Assembly: GCF_001625365.1 (NCBI RefSeq)
Contig: NZ_LJJF01000002.1
Coordinates: 248,001 to 312,000, forward strand
Length of the DNA: 64,000 bases
Reading direction: 5' to 3'
From: Streptomyces sp. MJM8645
GTDB taxonomy: Bacteria; Actinomycetota; Actinomycetes; Streptomycetales; Streptomycetaceae
Below the pieces are notes generated by a model that was given only the letters and a program-made list of their open reading frames with translations, made no database searches and was not told where the DNA came from. Below are positions 26,401-33,526 of this stretch, one piece after another (the stretch's first letter is position 1; the number at the start of each line of letters is the position of its first letter). The translations under genes were made by a program, and so were the position numbers.

Positions 26401-29400
26401 GCGTACAGGGTCATGCCGGTGCCGGCGAAGACCCCGACCCGGCGGCGCGGGTCCGGGGCGTCGTAGCCGCCGTCCTCCAGGGCCTGCCGGCAGATCTCCA
26501 GCAGCAGGCGCTGCTGGGGGTCCATCAGCGCCGCCTCGGTGCCGCTGATGCCGAAGGCCTCGGCGTCGAAGTGGTCGGTGTCGGGCAGCGCGCCGGTCAC
26601 CGGGACGAAGTCGGGGTGGCGATACTCCGCCGGGCGCAGGCCGGCCGCCGCCAGTTCGTCCTCGGTGAAGCGGGTGGTGCTGCGGACGCCGTCGACGATG
26701 TTGCGCCAGTACTGTTCGGGGGTGTCGGCGCCGGGGAAGCGCAGGGCCAGGCCGACGATGGCCACCCGGCGGTCGCCGCCGTCCGGGCCGCCGTCCCGGC
26801 CGCCGGGCGCGGCGGTGGCGGCCGTGGCTGCGGTGGACGCGGTGGGCACTTCGGTCAGGTGCGCGATCAGGGCGTCCACGGTGGGGTGCCGGAACAGCTC
26901 GGTGGGCGCCGGGGGCGCCGGCAGGACGGCACCGAGCGCGCCGTGCACCCGCATCAACTGGAGCGATCCGATGCCGAGTTCGGCGAGCGGGCGGCCAGGG
27001 TCGAGCGGGGTGTCGAGGACGGCCTCGAAGGCGTCCAGGACGGCCCGGCGCAGCTCGGCGGTGGCAGGGGTGGCGGCGGTGGCGGCGGTGGCAGGGGTGG
27101 GGGCGGCGTGGGCAGGACTGCCAGGGCCAGGCGGTACGGCTGCGGCCGGTGCGGTGGCCCGCTCGTCGGCCGGCCGTCCGGCGGGCCGTGCGGAGGGCCG
27201 TGCGGAGGGCGCTTCGCGGACCGGTCGCGGTGCGGTGGCCAGCAGGCGGCGGCGCGCGGCGGGGGCGCTCGGGTCGGGCCCGGCGTACCAGCGGCCCGGG
27301 GCGGCGGCCAGCAGCAGCGAGGCGAGTCGGCGGCCGTGCGCGGCGCTCAGCACGGCGATGCCCCGGTCGGCGGCGGCCTGCTCGTGGTCGGTGGCGCGGT
27401 TCATGCCGACCCCGCTCCACAGGCCCCAGGAGATCGTCCAGGCCGGGGCCCCGGTCTCCCGGTGCAGCCGGTCGACGGCGCTCTCCAGGTAGCGGTTGGC
27501 GGCGGCGTACGCCGTGGAGCCGACGGCCTCCTGGAAGCCGACCATCGAGGAGAAGCCGACGAACTGGGCGCCGGGCCGCTTCCGGACCAGCTCGACGAGG
27601 TGGTCCGTGCCGGTCGTCTTGGCACGCACCGCCTCGCGCCAGCCGTCGGGGCCGGTGTCGGCGAGCAGCGCGAGCCGGTAGCTGCCGGCCAGGTGGAGCA
27701 CGCCGTCCAGCGGCGCCTGCCAGTCCCGTTCGGCCTCGGCGACCACCTCCGCCAGCTGCTCGGGGTCCGTCACGTCGGCGCGGCGGTAGTCGACCCGGCC
27801 GCCGTAGGAGGACAGCCGGTGCAGCGCCGCGCGGCGCTCGGCCGCCTCGGCGGTCGGCGCGTCCAGGTCGGTGCGGCCGATCACGAGCAGCCGGGAGCCG
27901 TGGTCGCGGAGCAGGCCGGGCAGCAGCTCGGCGGCGATCCCGCCGAGGCCGCCGGTGACCAGGTAGCGGGCGCCGGGGGTGAGCAGTGAGCAGCCCTCGG
28001 CTGCGGTCACGGCGTCGCGCACGCTTACGGTCTCGGCCGGTCCCAGCCGGGGCACCCACGGGCGGCCCTCGCGCCAGGCGCACTCCGGCTCCGGCCGGGG
28101 CTCGGCCAGCAGGGCGAGCAGCGCGGCGGCCTGCTCGGCGGCCGGTGCGCCCGCCGGCAGGTCGATGTGCCGGGCGGCCGGCACCAGTTGCTCGGCCCGG
28201 GCGCCGGCGGTCAGCGCAGCCGTCAACTCCGCTCTTGGGTCCGGGAGTTCACCGGGCAGCACGGCGTGCAGCCCGGCACTGACGGTGACCAGCTCGCCGA
28301 TCGGCGGCCGGCCGGCCAGGGCCTGCAGCAGGGCGAGCAGCGCTTCGTCCCGCGCCGCCGCGTCCGAGGGCCGCGGCGCGTCCTCGGGCCCCGCGCCCCA
28401 CAGGTGCACCACCCGCGCGGGGCGCTCCTCGCCGAGCGCCCGCAGCCACTCCCCCGGGTCGGTGGTCGGCGGCCGGTCCACCACCACGGCCTGCGGCAGG
28501 GCGGCGCGCAGCGCCTCGGCGAGGGTGCCGGGGCCGGCGGGGCCGAGCAGCAGGGTCGGCCCCGCCGGAGCGCCCTCCGCCGGGACCGTTCCGGCCGCCG
28601 GGGCCTCCGGCACCGGGCGGGGTTCCCAGGCGAGTCGGCGCACGCAGTCCGGCAGGGTCCGGGAGTTGGCCTCCGCCAGGTCCAGGGCCACGAGGTGCTC
28701 GTCGAGTTCGCCGTCGAGCAGCCGCCGGCGCAGCGCGGTGCGCTGGATCTTGCCGCTGGTGGTGCGCGGGAACTCCGACGGCGGCACCGGCAGCACCAGG
28801 GCGGGGGCGGGCTGCCTACGGGCGGCCAGCAGTCGCCGGACCTCGGCGGCCACGGGCGGTGCGGGGGCGTCCTGGTCGTTCGGCACGTAGACGACCACCA
28901 GTTGCTCGGTGCCGGTGCGGTCGTCCGGGACCCCGAAGGCGGCGACGTGCCCGGAGCGCACCCCCGCCACCGAGGCCACCACGTCCTCCAGCTCATGGCA
29001 GAAGTAGTGCACCCCGTTGACGATGATGATCTCCTTGCGACGGCCGGTGAGCACCACCTCCCCGTCGGCCAGGAAGGCCAGGTCTCCGGTGTCGAACCAG
29101 CCGTCGCCCACGAAGGACTCCCGGTCGGCGGCCGGGTTGTTCAGGTAACCGGGGGTCACCCGGCCGGAGTTGACCTGGAGCCGGCCGACCCAGTGCTCGG
29201 GCAGGGCCCGGCCGTCCTCGCCCGCCACCCGCATCCGGGTGCCGGGCGCGGGACGCCCCATGCTGAGGAAGCCGGTGCCACGCTCGTGCGAGGCCGGGTC
29301 GGCGGGCTCCAGCCGGCCGCTCAGCGAGTCGGTGCGCACCAGGCGGCGGGCGCCGTCCTCGTGGTAGCGCTTGTAGGTGATCACGGTGCAGGTCTCGGCC

Positions 29401-30899
29401 ATGCCCCAGCCGAGCAGGACGTGGTCCGCGCGAACGCCGAACGGCCCGGTGGCGGCCAGGAATTCGTCCAGCACCGCCTCGGTGCACTGCTCCCCGGCGT
29501 TGATCAGCGACTTGAGCGCGGAGAGGTCCCAGTGCCGGCCGGGACCGGCGGCCCGGACCGCCTCGGCGACCAGCCGGAAGCCGAAGTTGGGCGACCAGGA
29601 GTGCGCGCCCCGGTAGCGCTCCAGCGTGTCCAGCCAGACCAGTGGGTCGGCGAGCACCAGTTCGGTGGGCACCTGCACCTGGTCGGCGGCCAGCGCCACG
29701 TCCCGCAGGTGGAACATCAGCAGCCCGGCGACGTGGTCCAGCGGCAGCCAGTTGACGGTGACGTCCTCGGGCGAACTGCCCTGGGAGGCGGCGCCGGCCA
29801 CGTACTCCAGGATGCCCCTGTGGGTGATCTGCACCGCCTTGGACCGGCCGGTGCTGCCGGAGGACAGCTGGAGGATCGCGACGTCGCCGGGGTCCGGAGC
29901 GTGCTCGGCGCCTGGCGCGCCGATGGTGCCGGTGTCGGGCACGCCGATGGTGTCGGGCGCGGCGCCGGTGTCGGTGGCGGCACCGGTATCGGCGGGCCGG
30001 TGGTCGACCGCGATGACCCGCAGGCCGGGCGCCGGGTAGAGCTCCCCGAGCCGTGCCAGGCCCGCCACCGCCGGGCCGCAGGCGAGCACCGGCGGCTCCT
30101 CCAGGGTCTGCCAGGCGTGCCAGAGCTTCTCCAGTACGGGGTTGCGCTCGTCGTAGGCCGGCGGGCGGGCCACCGTGACCGGCTGCACCCCGCCCAGCAG
30201 GCAGGCCCACAGGGTGGGGAAGTAGCGCTCCGGGTCGGGGACTTGGAGGATCACCCGGTCGCCCGCCCGCAGTCCTGCGGAGGTCAGCAGGGCGAGGGTC
30301 TCCCGGGCCTGCTCCAGCAGTCGGCGGTAGGTCAGCCTGGTCGCCCCGCCGTCGGCCCGGACCAGGTGCAGGCCGCGCCCGGGGTGCCGCTCGGCGGCGC
30401 GCAGCAGCGCCTCGGGCAGCGTCCGGGGCGCGTCCGGCGCCGGATCGGGCAGCGGGGCGCCGACCGCCTCCGTCCCGGTGCCCTCGGGGGCGGCCGTCGG
30501 GCCGTCCGGGGCGGGGCCCGCCGCCGTCCCGGCGTCGCCGAACGGCCGCCAGTGCGCGGTGAGTTCGCGCAGGTGGCGCAGGGCTGGCCCGGGCTCGGCG
30601 GGCGGCCGGGCGGCGGCGGCCGCCAGTACGGCGCGGTCGGGCTCGCCCTGCGGGGTGCGGACGATGCCGTCCAGGAGGTGCACCTCGGCGCTCGGGTCGG
30701 CGTCCAGCAGGGCCGCGGCGGCCCGGCGGCGCAGCGCGGCGGTGTCGGTGTCGGCGGCGGGCACCAGGTAGGCCAGCAGCCCGCGGCGGCCGTCGGCGCG
30801 CTCGACCGGCAGCAGCGCACAGTCGGCGACCTCGGGACGCAGCAGCAGCCGGGCCTCCAGGGCACGCAGCCGGGCGCGGTCGGGACCGGTGGAGCTCAT
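17460..30899 (-). CDS. Hybrid PKS-NRPS megasynthase (AL-KR-ACP-KS-AT-ACP-AMT-LLM-C-A-PCP)
   Basis: A 4479-residue assembly line. In order: acyl-AMP ligase about 145-725 (LSSGSTGRSKAV, GKIQRTALRRRL); KR about 750-1170 (LVTGGLGGIAAELL, FSSMVGFQE, TAYAAANRYL); ACP near 1310 (GIGSLQL); KS about 1378-1805 (TACSTSLVAVH, EAHGTGTPLGD, NIGHLDTC); malonyl-type AT about 1935-2280 (GHSAGEY, RAFHSRL); ACP near 2370 (LGADSLSM); Pro/Ala linker; class-III aminotransferase about 2595-3035 (PLP Lys in STYGKVLGGGYPIG); luciferase-like monooxygenase about 3105-3440; C about 3450-3885 (MHHIVIDTLS); A about 3905-4375; PCP near 4425 (LGGHSLAAT); acidic tail ending YEEGTL. There is no thioesterase. The order resembles the microginin loading protein and predicts an alpha-hydroxy-beta-amino acyl unit linked to one amino acid. 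The ATG at 30899 is preferred over the GTG at 30911, which would touch the AAAGG site. Confidence 0.95.
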   Translation of the reverse strand: MSSTGPDRARLRALEARLLLRPEVADCALLPVERADGRRGLLAYLVPAADTDTAALRRRAAAALLDADPSAEVHLLDGIVRTPQGEPDRAVLAAAAARPPAEPGPALRHLRELTAHWRPFGDAGTAAGPAPDGPTAAPEGTGTEAVGAPLPDPAPDAPRTLPEALLRAAERHPGRGLHLVRADGGATRLTYRRLLEQARETLALLTSAGLRAGDRVILQVPDPERYFPTLWACLLGGVQPVTVARPPAYDERNPVLEKLWHAWQTLEEPPVLACGPAVAGLARLGELYPAPGLRVIAVDHRPADTGAATDTGAAPDTIGVPDTGTIGAPGAEHAPDPGDVAILQLSSGSTGRSKAVQITHRGILEYVAGAASQGSSPEDVTVNWLPLDHVAGLLMFHLRDVALAADQVQVPTELVLADPLVWLDTLERYRGAHSWSPNFGFRLVAEAVRAAGPGRHWDLSALKSLINAGEQCTEAVLDEFLAATGPFGVRADHVLLGWGMAETCTVITYKRYHEDGARRLVRTDSLSGRLEPADPASHERGTGFLSMGRPAPGTRMRVAGEDGRALPEHWVGRLQVNSGRVTPGYLNNPAADRESFVGDGWFDTGDLAFLADGEVVLTGRRKEIIIVNGVHYFCHELEDVVASVAGVRSGHVAAFGVPDDRTGTEQLVVVYVPNDQDAPAPPVAAEVRRLLAARRQPAPALVLPVPPSEFPRTTSGKIQRTALRRRLLDGELDEHLVALDLAEANSRTLPDCVRRLAWEPRPVPEAPAAGTVPAEGAPAGPTLLLGPAGPGTLAEALRAALPQAVVVDRPPTTDPGEWLRALGEERPARVVHLWGAGPEDAPRPSDAAARDEALLALLQALAGRPPIGELVTVSAGLHAVLPGELPDPRAELTAALTAGARAEQLVPAARHIDLPAGAPAAEQAAALLALLAEPRPEPECAWREGRPWVPRLGPAETVSVRDAVTAAEGCSLLTPGARYLVTGGLGGIAAELLPGLLRDHGSRLLVIGRTDLDAPTAEAAERRAALHRLSSYGGRVDYRRADVTDPEQLAEVVAEAERDWQAPLDGVLHLAGSYRLALLADTGPDGWREAVRAKTTGTDHLVELVRKRPGAQFVGFSSMVGFQEAVGSTAYAAANRYLESAVDRLHRETGAPAWTISWGLWSGVGMNRATDHEQAAADRGIAVLSAAHGRRLASLLLAAAPGRWYAGPDPSAPAARRRLLATAPRPVREAPSARPSARPAGRPADERATAPAAAVPPGPGSPAHAAPTPATAATAATPATAELRRAVLDAFEAVLDTPLDPGRPLAELGIGSLQLMRVHGALGAVLPAPPAPTELFRHPTVDALIAHLTEVPTASTAATAATAAPGGRDGGPDGGDRRVAIVGLALRFPGADTPEQYWRNIVDGVRSTTRFTEDELAAAGLRPAEYRHPDFVPVTGALPDTDHFDAEAFGISGTEAALMDPQQRLLLEICRQALEDGGYDAPDPRRRVGVFAGTGMTLYALRNYYQHTLAATADPAEPVAALQTAIGNQADFAATRVAYRLGLTGPAIGVQTACSTSLVAVHLAVQSLLAGDCDLALAGAAALHTPQAAGYRYEEGSILSPDGACRAFDAAAGGTVGGNGVAAVLLKRLDRALADGDTVHGVILGSAVNNDGGLKVGYTAPSVDGQAAVVGRALDLAGVPAESVGYIEAHGTGTPLGDPIEFRALAQAFRARTEAADFCSLGSVKPNIGHLDTCAGMAGLIKALLVLRHGTIPPLVNFSRPNPALELDGSPFRLSAEGRDWPAGPTPRRAGVSALGVGGTNAHLVLEEAPAAATGIADPRPAPTVLPLSARTEQGLTALAGLLRDRLATGPAPAPGDLPLTLGGGRRALRHRLAVTGADPDELRRGLEAHLAGRTSGAVPVAGRTSGAAPVAGRTSGAAPVHREARRGDVQPVLLFTGQGAQYRGMAAELHRAFPVFRAVLDECDRLHRDAWGEPLLPLLLDAVPEGADDAWTTEAAQPALFALQAAYLRLWQELGLRPAAVAGHSAGEYAAFHAAGALDLADGMFLTAVRGRLMHRATEPGAMTAVMAGPQRLAALGDWLPGVELAVVNGAGQCVLAGAPREIAAAEAVLAADGVTTERLATDRAFHSRLLDPVLDPFREQLARLRLRPLTVPLVSNLGGEVLAPGTVPTPDYFVRQTRETARFDLVLAALDGQGHELFLELGPHPTLTGMGRRELPHRHFVAGARRGAPPERQFGVAAAALWSHGVPLDWARFAAARDWPDGPARRVPLPTTVFQRRRHWFTAPDRPTTEDSAMHQAPPPQQPVPPSAIPEAASAPGPAPAAVTPVSAPAASPEQLAEEAVLRQVLEQTARQLGHDEGSVGADEPFFDLGADSLSMINMIRDLERTFRVRVSMRELFEAADTPARLAGLIAGRLEPAVRDALLPAAAPEPAAAPAAAPAPVPAAAPVPAPAAAPIPAPAPSPQVIAPPVHLAPPVPPAPPVPSVPASPPVPAPVADGTGLIERQLALLGQFSDLMRDQLGLLAGTGVAPPALPGAAAPVALPPAAAPAVTPAAVTPVAAPAPASATPPAPQVHGPRVTVSRESGMASGGLTEQQRAHVDELVARFTARTAASKAVTRRHRRTLADSRAVVGFRSATKEMLYPLAARRARGSRLEDLDGNTYVDITMGFGVLLFGHDPEFVSDAVREHLAGGLRLGPRGPETGEAAELLAELTGTERVAFANSGTEANAGAIRLARAYTGRDKIVMFEGSYHGHFDHTLGRTVGRGADRETVPVSIGIPGSAVADLVVLRYGDPESLQVIEELGDRIAAVLVEPVQSRHPGRQPVEFVRALRELTARRGIVLIFDQMLTGFRPHLRGAEGFWGVTPDVSTYGKVLGGGYPIGAIAGRADILDGIDGGHWDYGDDSYPPKDTTFFGGTYIQHPLAMTAAGAVLRHLKESGPGLQERLNARTDELAATLNGFFEEEEFPLRLAHFGSLFRFEPRADMELLFPQLLTRGVYVWEWRNFFLSTAHTDGDLEFVADAVRDSLRDLRRGGFFPASPGVRLPAPRPAAALPEPAADDRTGTGTTGTTGTGTGQTGTGHTEPAGMPYHPVSDPQRPVDFSLYFFGDYPLDSPEDEKYRIVLESARFADRHDFHAVWLPERHFHSFGGIFPNPSVLAAALARETTRIRLNAGCAVLPLHHPVRVAEEWSVVDNLSGGRVGLGCASGWHPNDFLFFPENYGGHKELMHQQIDTVRALWRGEPYRGRNGKGEPIEVTLHPRPLQEQPPMFTAIVGNPDSFREAARHDLGIITNLMTQDVAQLAENVALYRRTRAEHGLDPEAGRVVVLVHTYLGADLATAREQAYRPFCHYLRSSLSLFGQMANSLGLTLDFENTREEDLEFVLERAYERYCASRALIGTPESVQSVLAELRAAGADEIACFVDFGLAPDQVASGMPHIDALRRSAQRGAPLSYAQQRMWFLHRMLPDTGQYNEVKAIELDGPLDPAALDTALRALVERHVGLRTAFREQDGEPFQQVLPVPEGPLLERVAADGPEHEAVAALVAAEGTRRFDLTEGPLFRARLLETGPDRQVLVLSMHHIVIDTLSTVVITRELGELYRAAREQRPARLPVLTTTPAAEAVRERAAVAAGAYDESLAYWRKVLGGDLPVLALPTDRPRPAVPDGRGRSHVRQLPAELSDGLRDLARSRRSTLFMVLLTAFAGVLQRYGGQDEVVLGTPVANRTEGTEDLVGFFVNTLALRLDLSGEPDFAEALDRVRSSALDAYEHQQLPFEVLVQELNPQRDTSRNPIFQVLVEFENHAVFELDLPGVTARPLDDVVDRSAFDLSLFLTNLPDGIRCHVEYAEALFDRVTVDRLFDAFERLLTAAVADPARPLAELTAAPADPALECGPEAQRAPAHPLAAVAAVAAARPDALAVVAADGTGTDYRTLHARAGELAGRLLAAGVREGSRVGVLLPRSVDQVAALLAVLRLGAVHVPIDPLQGPERCRLIAADSAPAVLLTASDTDLMGLSLPTVLTDAEADAVAASAELPPLPAPSAQAPAYLLYTSGSTGRPKGVLMHTLGLSALLAWNVAEHPAARTLQYASCGFDVSVQEVLTTLAGGGTLLLIEEETRYDVTALAAVVRATRAERLHLPYTPLAALVDALGDEPVPHLRELITGGEQLLLTPGLRAFLARNPGCRLINHYGPTETHAVTAGEVAPDGPDHAPIGRPVPGTRILLLDAAGRPVPPGAVGEIHALGVQVGLGYPGREQESAAAFTDTPDGRRYRTGDLGRWRPDGTLEYLGRADRQVKVRGYRIEPGEVETVLRSVPGVRGAAVTARRTGTGTMLAGYVQCAAAELPRVRDHLADLLPEHMVPGLWAAVAALPFTAHGKLDVAALPEPLPLGAGRAAVAPATELERTVQRLWEEELGRPAGVETSFFDLGGHSLAATRLLNRVREATGIRTGVLDFFRRPTIRAMAAQQPQTEDRQAPAYEEGTL
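25138..25227. repeat. Three 30-bp tandem repeats in the KS-AT linker
   Basis: A 30-bp unit (core CGGAGGTACGGCCCGC) occurs three times in tandem inside the megasynthase gene, encoding AGRTSGAAPV-type decapeptides in the linker between KS and AT. Units differ by a few bases. It is in frame and in a flexible linker, so copy-number change would be tolerated. Confidence 0.75.
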
Positions 30900-31058
30900 C
30901 AGGTACGGCACCTTTCGGATCGGTGCCGGGGCGCGCGGGTACGGACCGCCCCGGGGTACGGAGGGTGAGCGGATCGGGCTGGTGCCTGCGGCGCGGTGGC
31001 GCCGGCGGATCCGGTGGCGCGGTGCTTGTGTCGGGGCAGGTGCGTTGGGGTGGGGGGT

Positions 31059-32348
31059 TCAGCGTTTGCGGGACCGGGCGACCACGACCAGGAAGCCGAG
31101 CGCCAGCACGATCGGGACGGCGTGCGAGACGCCGACCACGGTCAGCGGGCTGAGCAGCGCCAGCAGCGATCCGCTCAGCAGCATCCCGGTGCCCATGCCG
31201 ACGTTCTCGGCGGAGGCCAGCAACCCGAAGGCCTGGCCGCGCCGTTCGTCGGCGAGGGCCTGGATCCGGGTGGTGTACGAGATCTCGGTGAAGCCGTCGC
31301 CGAGCCCGGCGCCGATCGCCGCCAGCAGGAACAGCGGGGTCGGCAGCCCGGTGAAGACCAGGATGAAACAGCCGGACATCAGACAGGTGCCCAGGGCGAA
31401 GGCGCGCTCGCCCGGTTCGATGCCCCGGCGCAGCAGGAGCCGGGAGACCAGTTGCTGGGCGCCGAGGTTGCCGACCGCCCAGGTGGCCCAGAACATGCCC
31501 AGCAGCGCGGCCGGGTTGCCGGGAGAGTGCTGGTTGGCGAAGACCGGCAGGCTGATGTTGTGCGCGGCCGAGCCGAAAGCGTCCAGCAGCCGGATCGCCG
31601 CCATCGCGCCGACCACCGGGGCGGCCCGCAGGACGATCAGCGCCTGCCACCGGCTCCCGCGCCACTTCGTCCCCCCGGCGGCATCAGCCGACTCCACGGC
31701 AGGCTGCTCGGCGCCCTGCTCGGCGGGCTCGGCCCGGGTGCGCAGCGGCAGCCGGAGCACCACCGCCGCGAACACCAGGAAGCTGGACGCGTCGATGAGC
31801 AGCGCCGCGCGGAACCCGGCCCAGGCCACCACCACACCGGCGGAGGCGAAGCCGAGCACCATGGCGGCCGAACGGCAGCTGGCCATCAGGCTGTTGGCAC
31901 GGGCCCGGCGCTCGGAGCCGACCATCTCCGGGATGCTGGTCCGCAGCGCGACGGCGCACACCGCGGCCGCGCCGCCGAAGACCAGCGCGAGCGAGTAGAG
32001 CACCGGGATGCGCGCGGGGACGGGCGCGAGGGCCACCACGACCAGGGCCAGCGCCTGGGCCAGCGCGCAGCCCGTCATCAGCCGCCGCCGGTCGGTCCGG
32101 GCCACCAGGCGCCCGGAGACCAGCCCGCCGACGAGGCCGCCGGCCAGTCGGATGATCAGGTACCCGGCCGTGCCGAGCGCGTTCCCGGCCGCCTCGTAGG
32201 CGAACAGGCTGAGCGCCACCAGGTCGAGCTGGCTCCCGTACGTGGACAGGGCGTCGCCCAGTGCCAGCCGGTAGAACACCCGGGGCAGCTTGTCGGCGCT
32301 CTGGTGCGGTACTTGCTGTGCAGTGTCCGGCACCGGTCCCCCAGGCAC
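31059..32348 (-). CDS. MFS exporter of the hybrid PKS-NRPS operon
   Basis: A 429-residue transporter with about 12 membrane helices and a long charged central loop (residues about 205-235, RTRAEPAEQGAEQPAVESAD). The motif GRLVARTDRRRLM after the second helix is the MFS A-motif loop, and the overall form resembles the EntS/MFS_3 group that exports siderophores and peptides. It lies 159 nt upstream of the megasynthase on the same strand and is probably the first gene of the operon, giving product export or self-resistance. GTG codons at 32348 and 32333 are both possible starts; neither has an ideal ribosome binding site. Confidence 0.88.
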   Translation of the reverse strand: MPGGPVPDTAQQVPHQSADKLPRVFYRLALGDALSTYGSQLDLVALSLFAYEAAGNALGTAGYLIIRLAGGLVGGLVSGRLVARTDRRRLMTGCALAQALALVVVALAPVPARIPVLYSLALVFGGAAAVCAVALRTSIPEMVGSERRARANSLMASCRSAAMVLGFASAGVVVAWAGFRAALLIDASSFLVFAAVVLRLPLRTRAEPAEQGAEQPAVESADAAGGTKWRGSRWQALIVLRAAPVVGAMAAIRLLDAFGSAAHNISLPVFANQHSPGNPAALLGMFWATWAVGNLGAQQLVSRLLLRRGIEPGERAFALGTCLMSGCFILVFTGLPTPLFLLAAIGAGLGDGFTEISYTTRIQALADERRGQAFGLLASAENVGMGTGMLLSGSLLALLSPLTVVGVSHAVPIVLALGFLVVVARSRKR

Positions 32349-32690
32349 GCCGTGTCAGTCGGTTCAGTGTGACATTGCACTGCAATCTAAGGGCGACCCC
32401 GCAGCAGATCAAGACCTTGATCGCCTGCTTGTCCGAAAGATCGCAAGTTCGGCCGACCCGGAACCATCTTTCCAGCCAGACTGGCGAGTTGGTGCCGGTA
32501 CGCCCTACCGCCCGACGGCCGGGCGGGAGGCCCGCCGGTGGACGACCGAGGACAGGGAGGCGAGTTGGGCCAAGGCCGGGACCAGGCCGGAACGGCGACG
32601 AACCTCGCAGCGGAACCTGCCTGTCCGTCAGCCCCGCACGGGTGGGAGGGTATGACCATCGCACTCGTACAACGGAGGAGCACCCCCGGC
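32349..32690. promoter_or_regulatory. Divergent promoter region with a 13-bp palindrome
   Basis: This 342-nt gap separates the MFS-synthase operon from a plus-strand gene. The first 60 nt are AT-richer and hold a perfect 13-bp palindrome, ATTGCA-C-TGCAAT, at 32374-32386, only 26 nt upstream of the MFS start. That makes it a good candidate operator for the biosynthetic operon. No regulator gene for it is visible nearby. The rest of the gap shows no convincing gene. Confidence 0.6.
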
Positions 32691-33347
32691 ATGTCCGTCA
32701 TCCACCACACCACCCTCCAGCCGAGCAAGCTGGAGCTGCTCGCCTCCTGGCTCCCCTCCCGGCCCTGGTACCGCGGCGGCTCGGGCGCCCCGGACCTGGC
32801 CAAGGCCGGCGGCTTCCGGCTGGACGACCCCCAGGGCGAGGTCGGCATCGAGTTCATGGTGGTCACCGACACCTCGGGCCCCGCCCCCGCCACCTACTTC
32901 GTCCCGCTCACCTACCGCGGCGCCCCGCTCGACGGGGCGGAACACGCGCTCGTCGGCACCATGGAGCACGGCGAGCTGGGGCGGCGCTGGGCCTACGACG
33001 GCTGCCACGACCCGGTGCTGGTCGCCCAGTTGTCGGCCCTGATCGAGGGCCGGGTCCAAGCCCAGGACCAGAACATCAGCGACACCCCCGACCTGGAGGT
33101 CACCCGCTCCTACCGCGGCGACACCCCCCTGAGCCCCACCGCCGCCGACGACGACCAGGAGGGCACCAAGCTGACGACGCCCCAGGGCACGACCCTGCGC
33201 CTGCACCGAGTGCTGCACCCCGCCGCCGACGACGCGCCCCTCCCCGCCCCGGAGACGGCCGGCCACCTCGGCGGCGCCTGGCAGCTGCCCGACGGCACGC
33301 GCACACGGGGCCTGTTCGCCGCCCTGCACCCCGCCCCACTCGCCTAG
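32691..33347 (+). CDS. Maltokinase N-terminal-cap-like protein
   Basis: A 218-residue soluble protein. The opening MSVIHHTTLQPSKLELLASW, followed by LPSRPWYRG and GGFRLDDPQGEVGIEFMVV, is the form of the maltokinase N-terminal cap domain, here without the kinase part. Such stand-alone proteins are common in streptomycetes and are often labelled glucan-branching protein without evidence. The ATG at 32691 follows GGAGGAG by 10 nt, which fixes the start within a longer open frame. It has no metabolic neighbours and is divergent from the synthase operon. Confidence 0.82.
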   Translation: MSVIHHTTLQPSKLELLASWLPSRPWYRGGSGAPDLAKAGGFRLDDPQGEVGIEFMVVTDTSGPAPATYFVPLTYRGAPLDGAEHALVGTMEHGELGRRWAYDGCHDPVLVAQLSALIEGRVQAQDQNISDTPDLEVTRSYRGDTPLSPTAADDDQEGTKLTTPQGTTLRLHRVLHPAADDAPLPAPETAGHLGGAWQLPDGTRTRGLFAALHPAPLA

Positions 33348-33503
33348 CACTCCAGCACGACGCTGTCACTTGACCCGGGGTGATGCGGGCGGGCCGGCAC
33401 GTAGCCGGGGTGCAGAACATCGGGGGCGGCTTCCCGCAGGCCGCCACTCGTTCCCTTGCCCGCCAACCCCCAGGTGGGAGCGGGTGTTGTGGTCCTCGGG
33501 CTG

Positions 33504-33520
33504 GGCCGCCCCCGGCGGCC
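33504..33520. terminator. Hairpin terminator between convergent genes
   Basis: 7-bp arms GGCCGCC and GGCGGCC with a CCC loop lie 7 nt downstream of the stop of the 933-residue minus-strand gene and downstream of the cap-domain gene. It probably serves both. Confidence 0.5.
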
Positions 33521-33526
33521 TCCGGG

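Noticed and set aside
24295-28083. Second 1262-codon minus-strand frame inside the synthase region
   Set aside because: Off-frame shadow of the same synthase; Arg/Pro-rich with no motifs.
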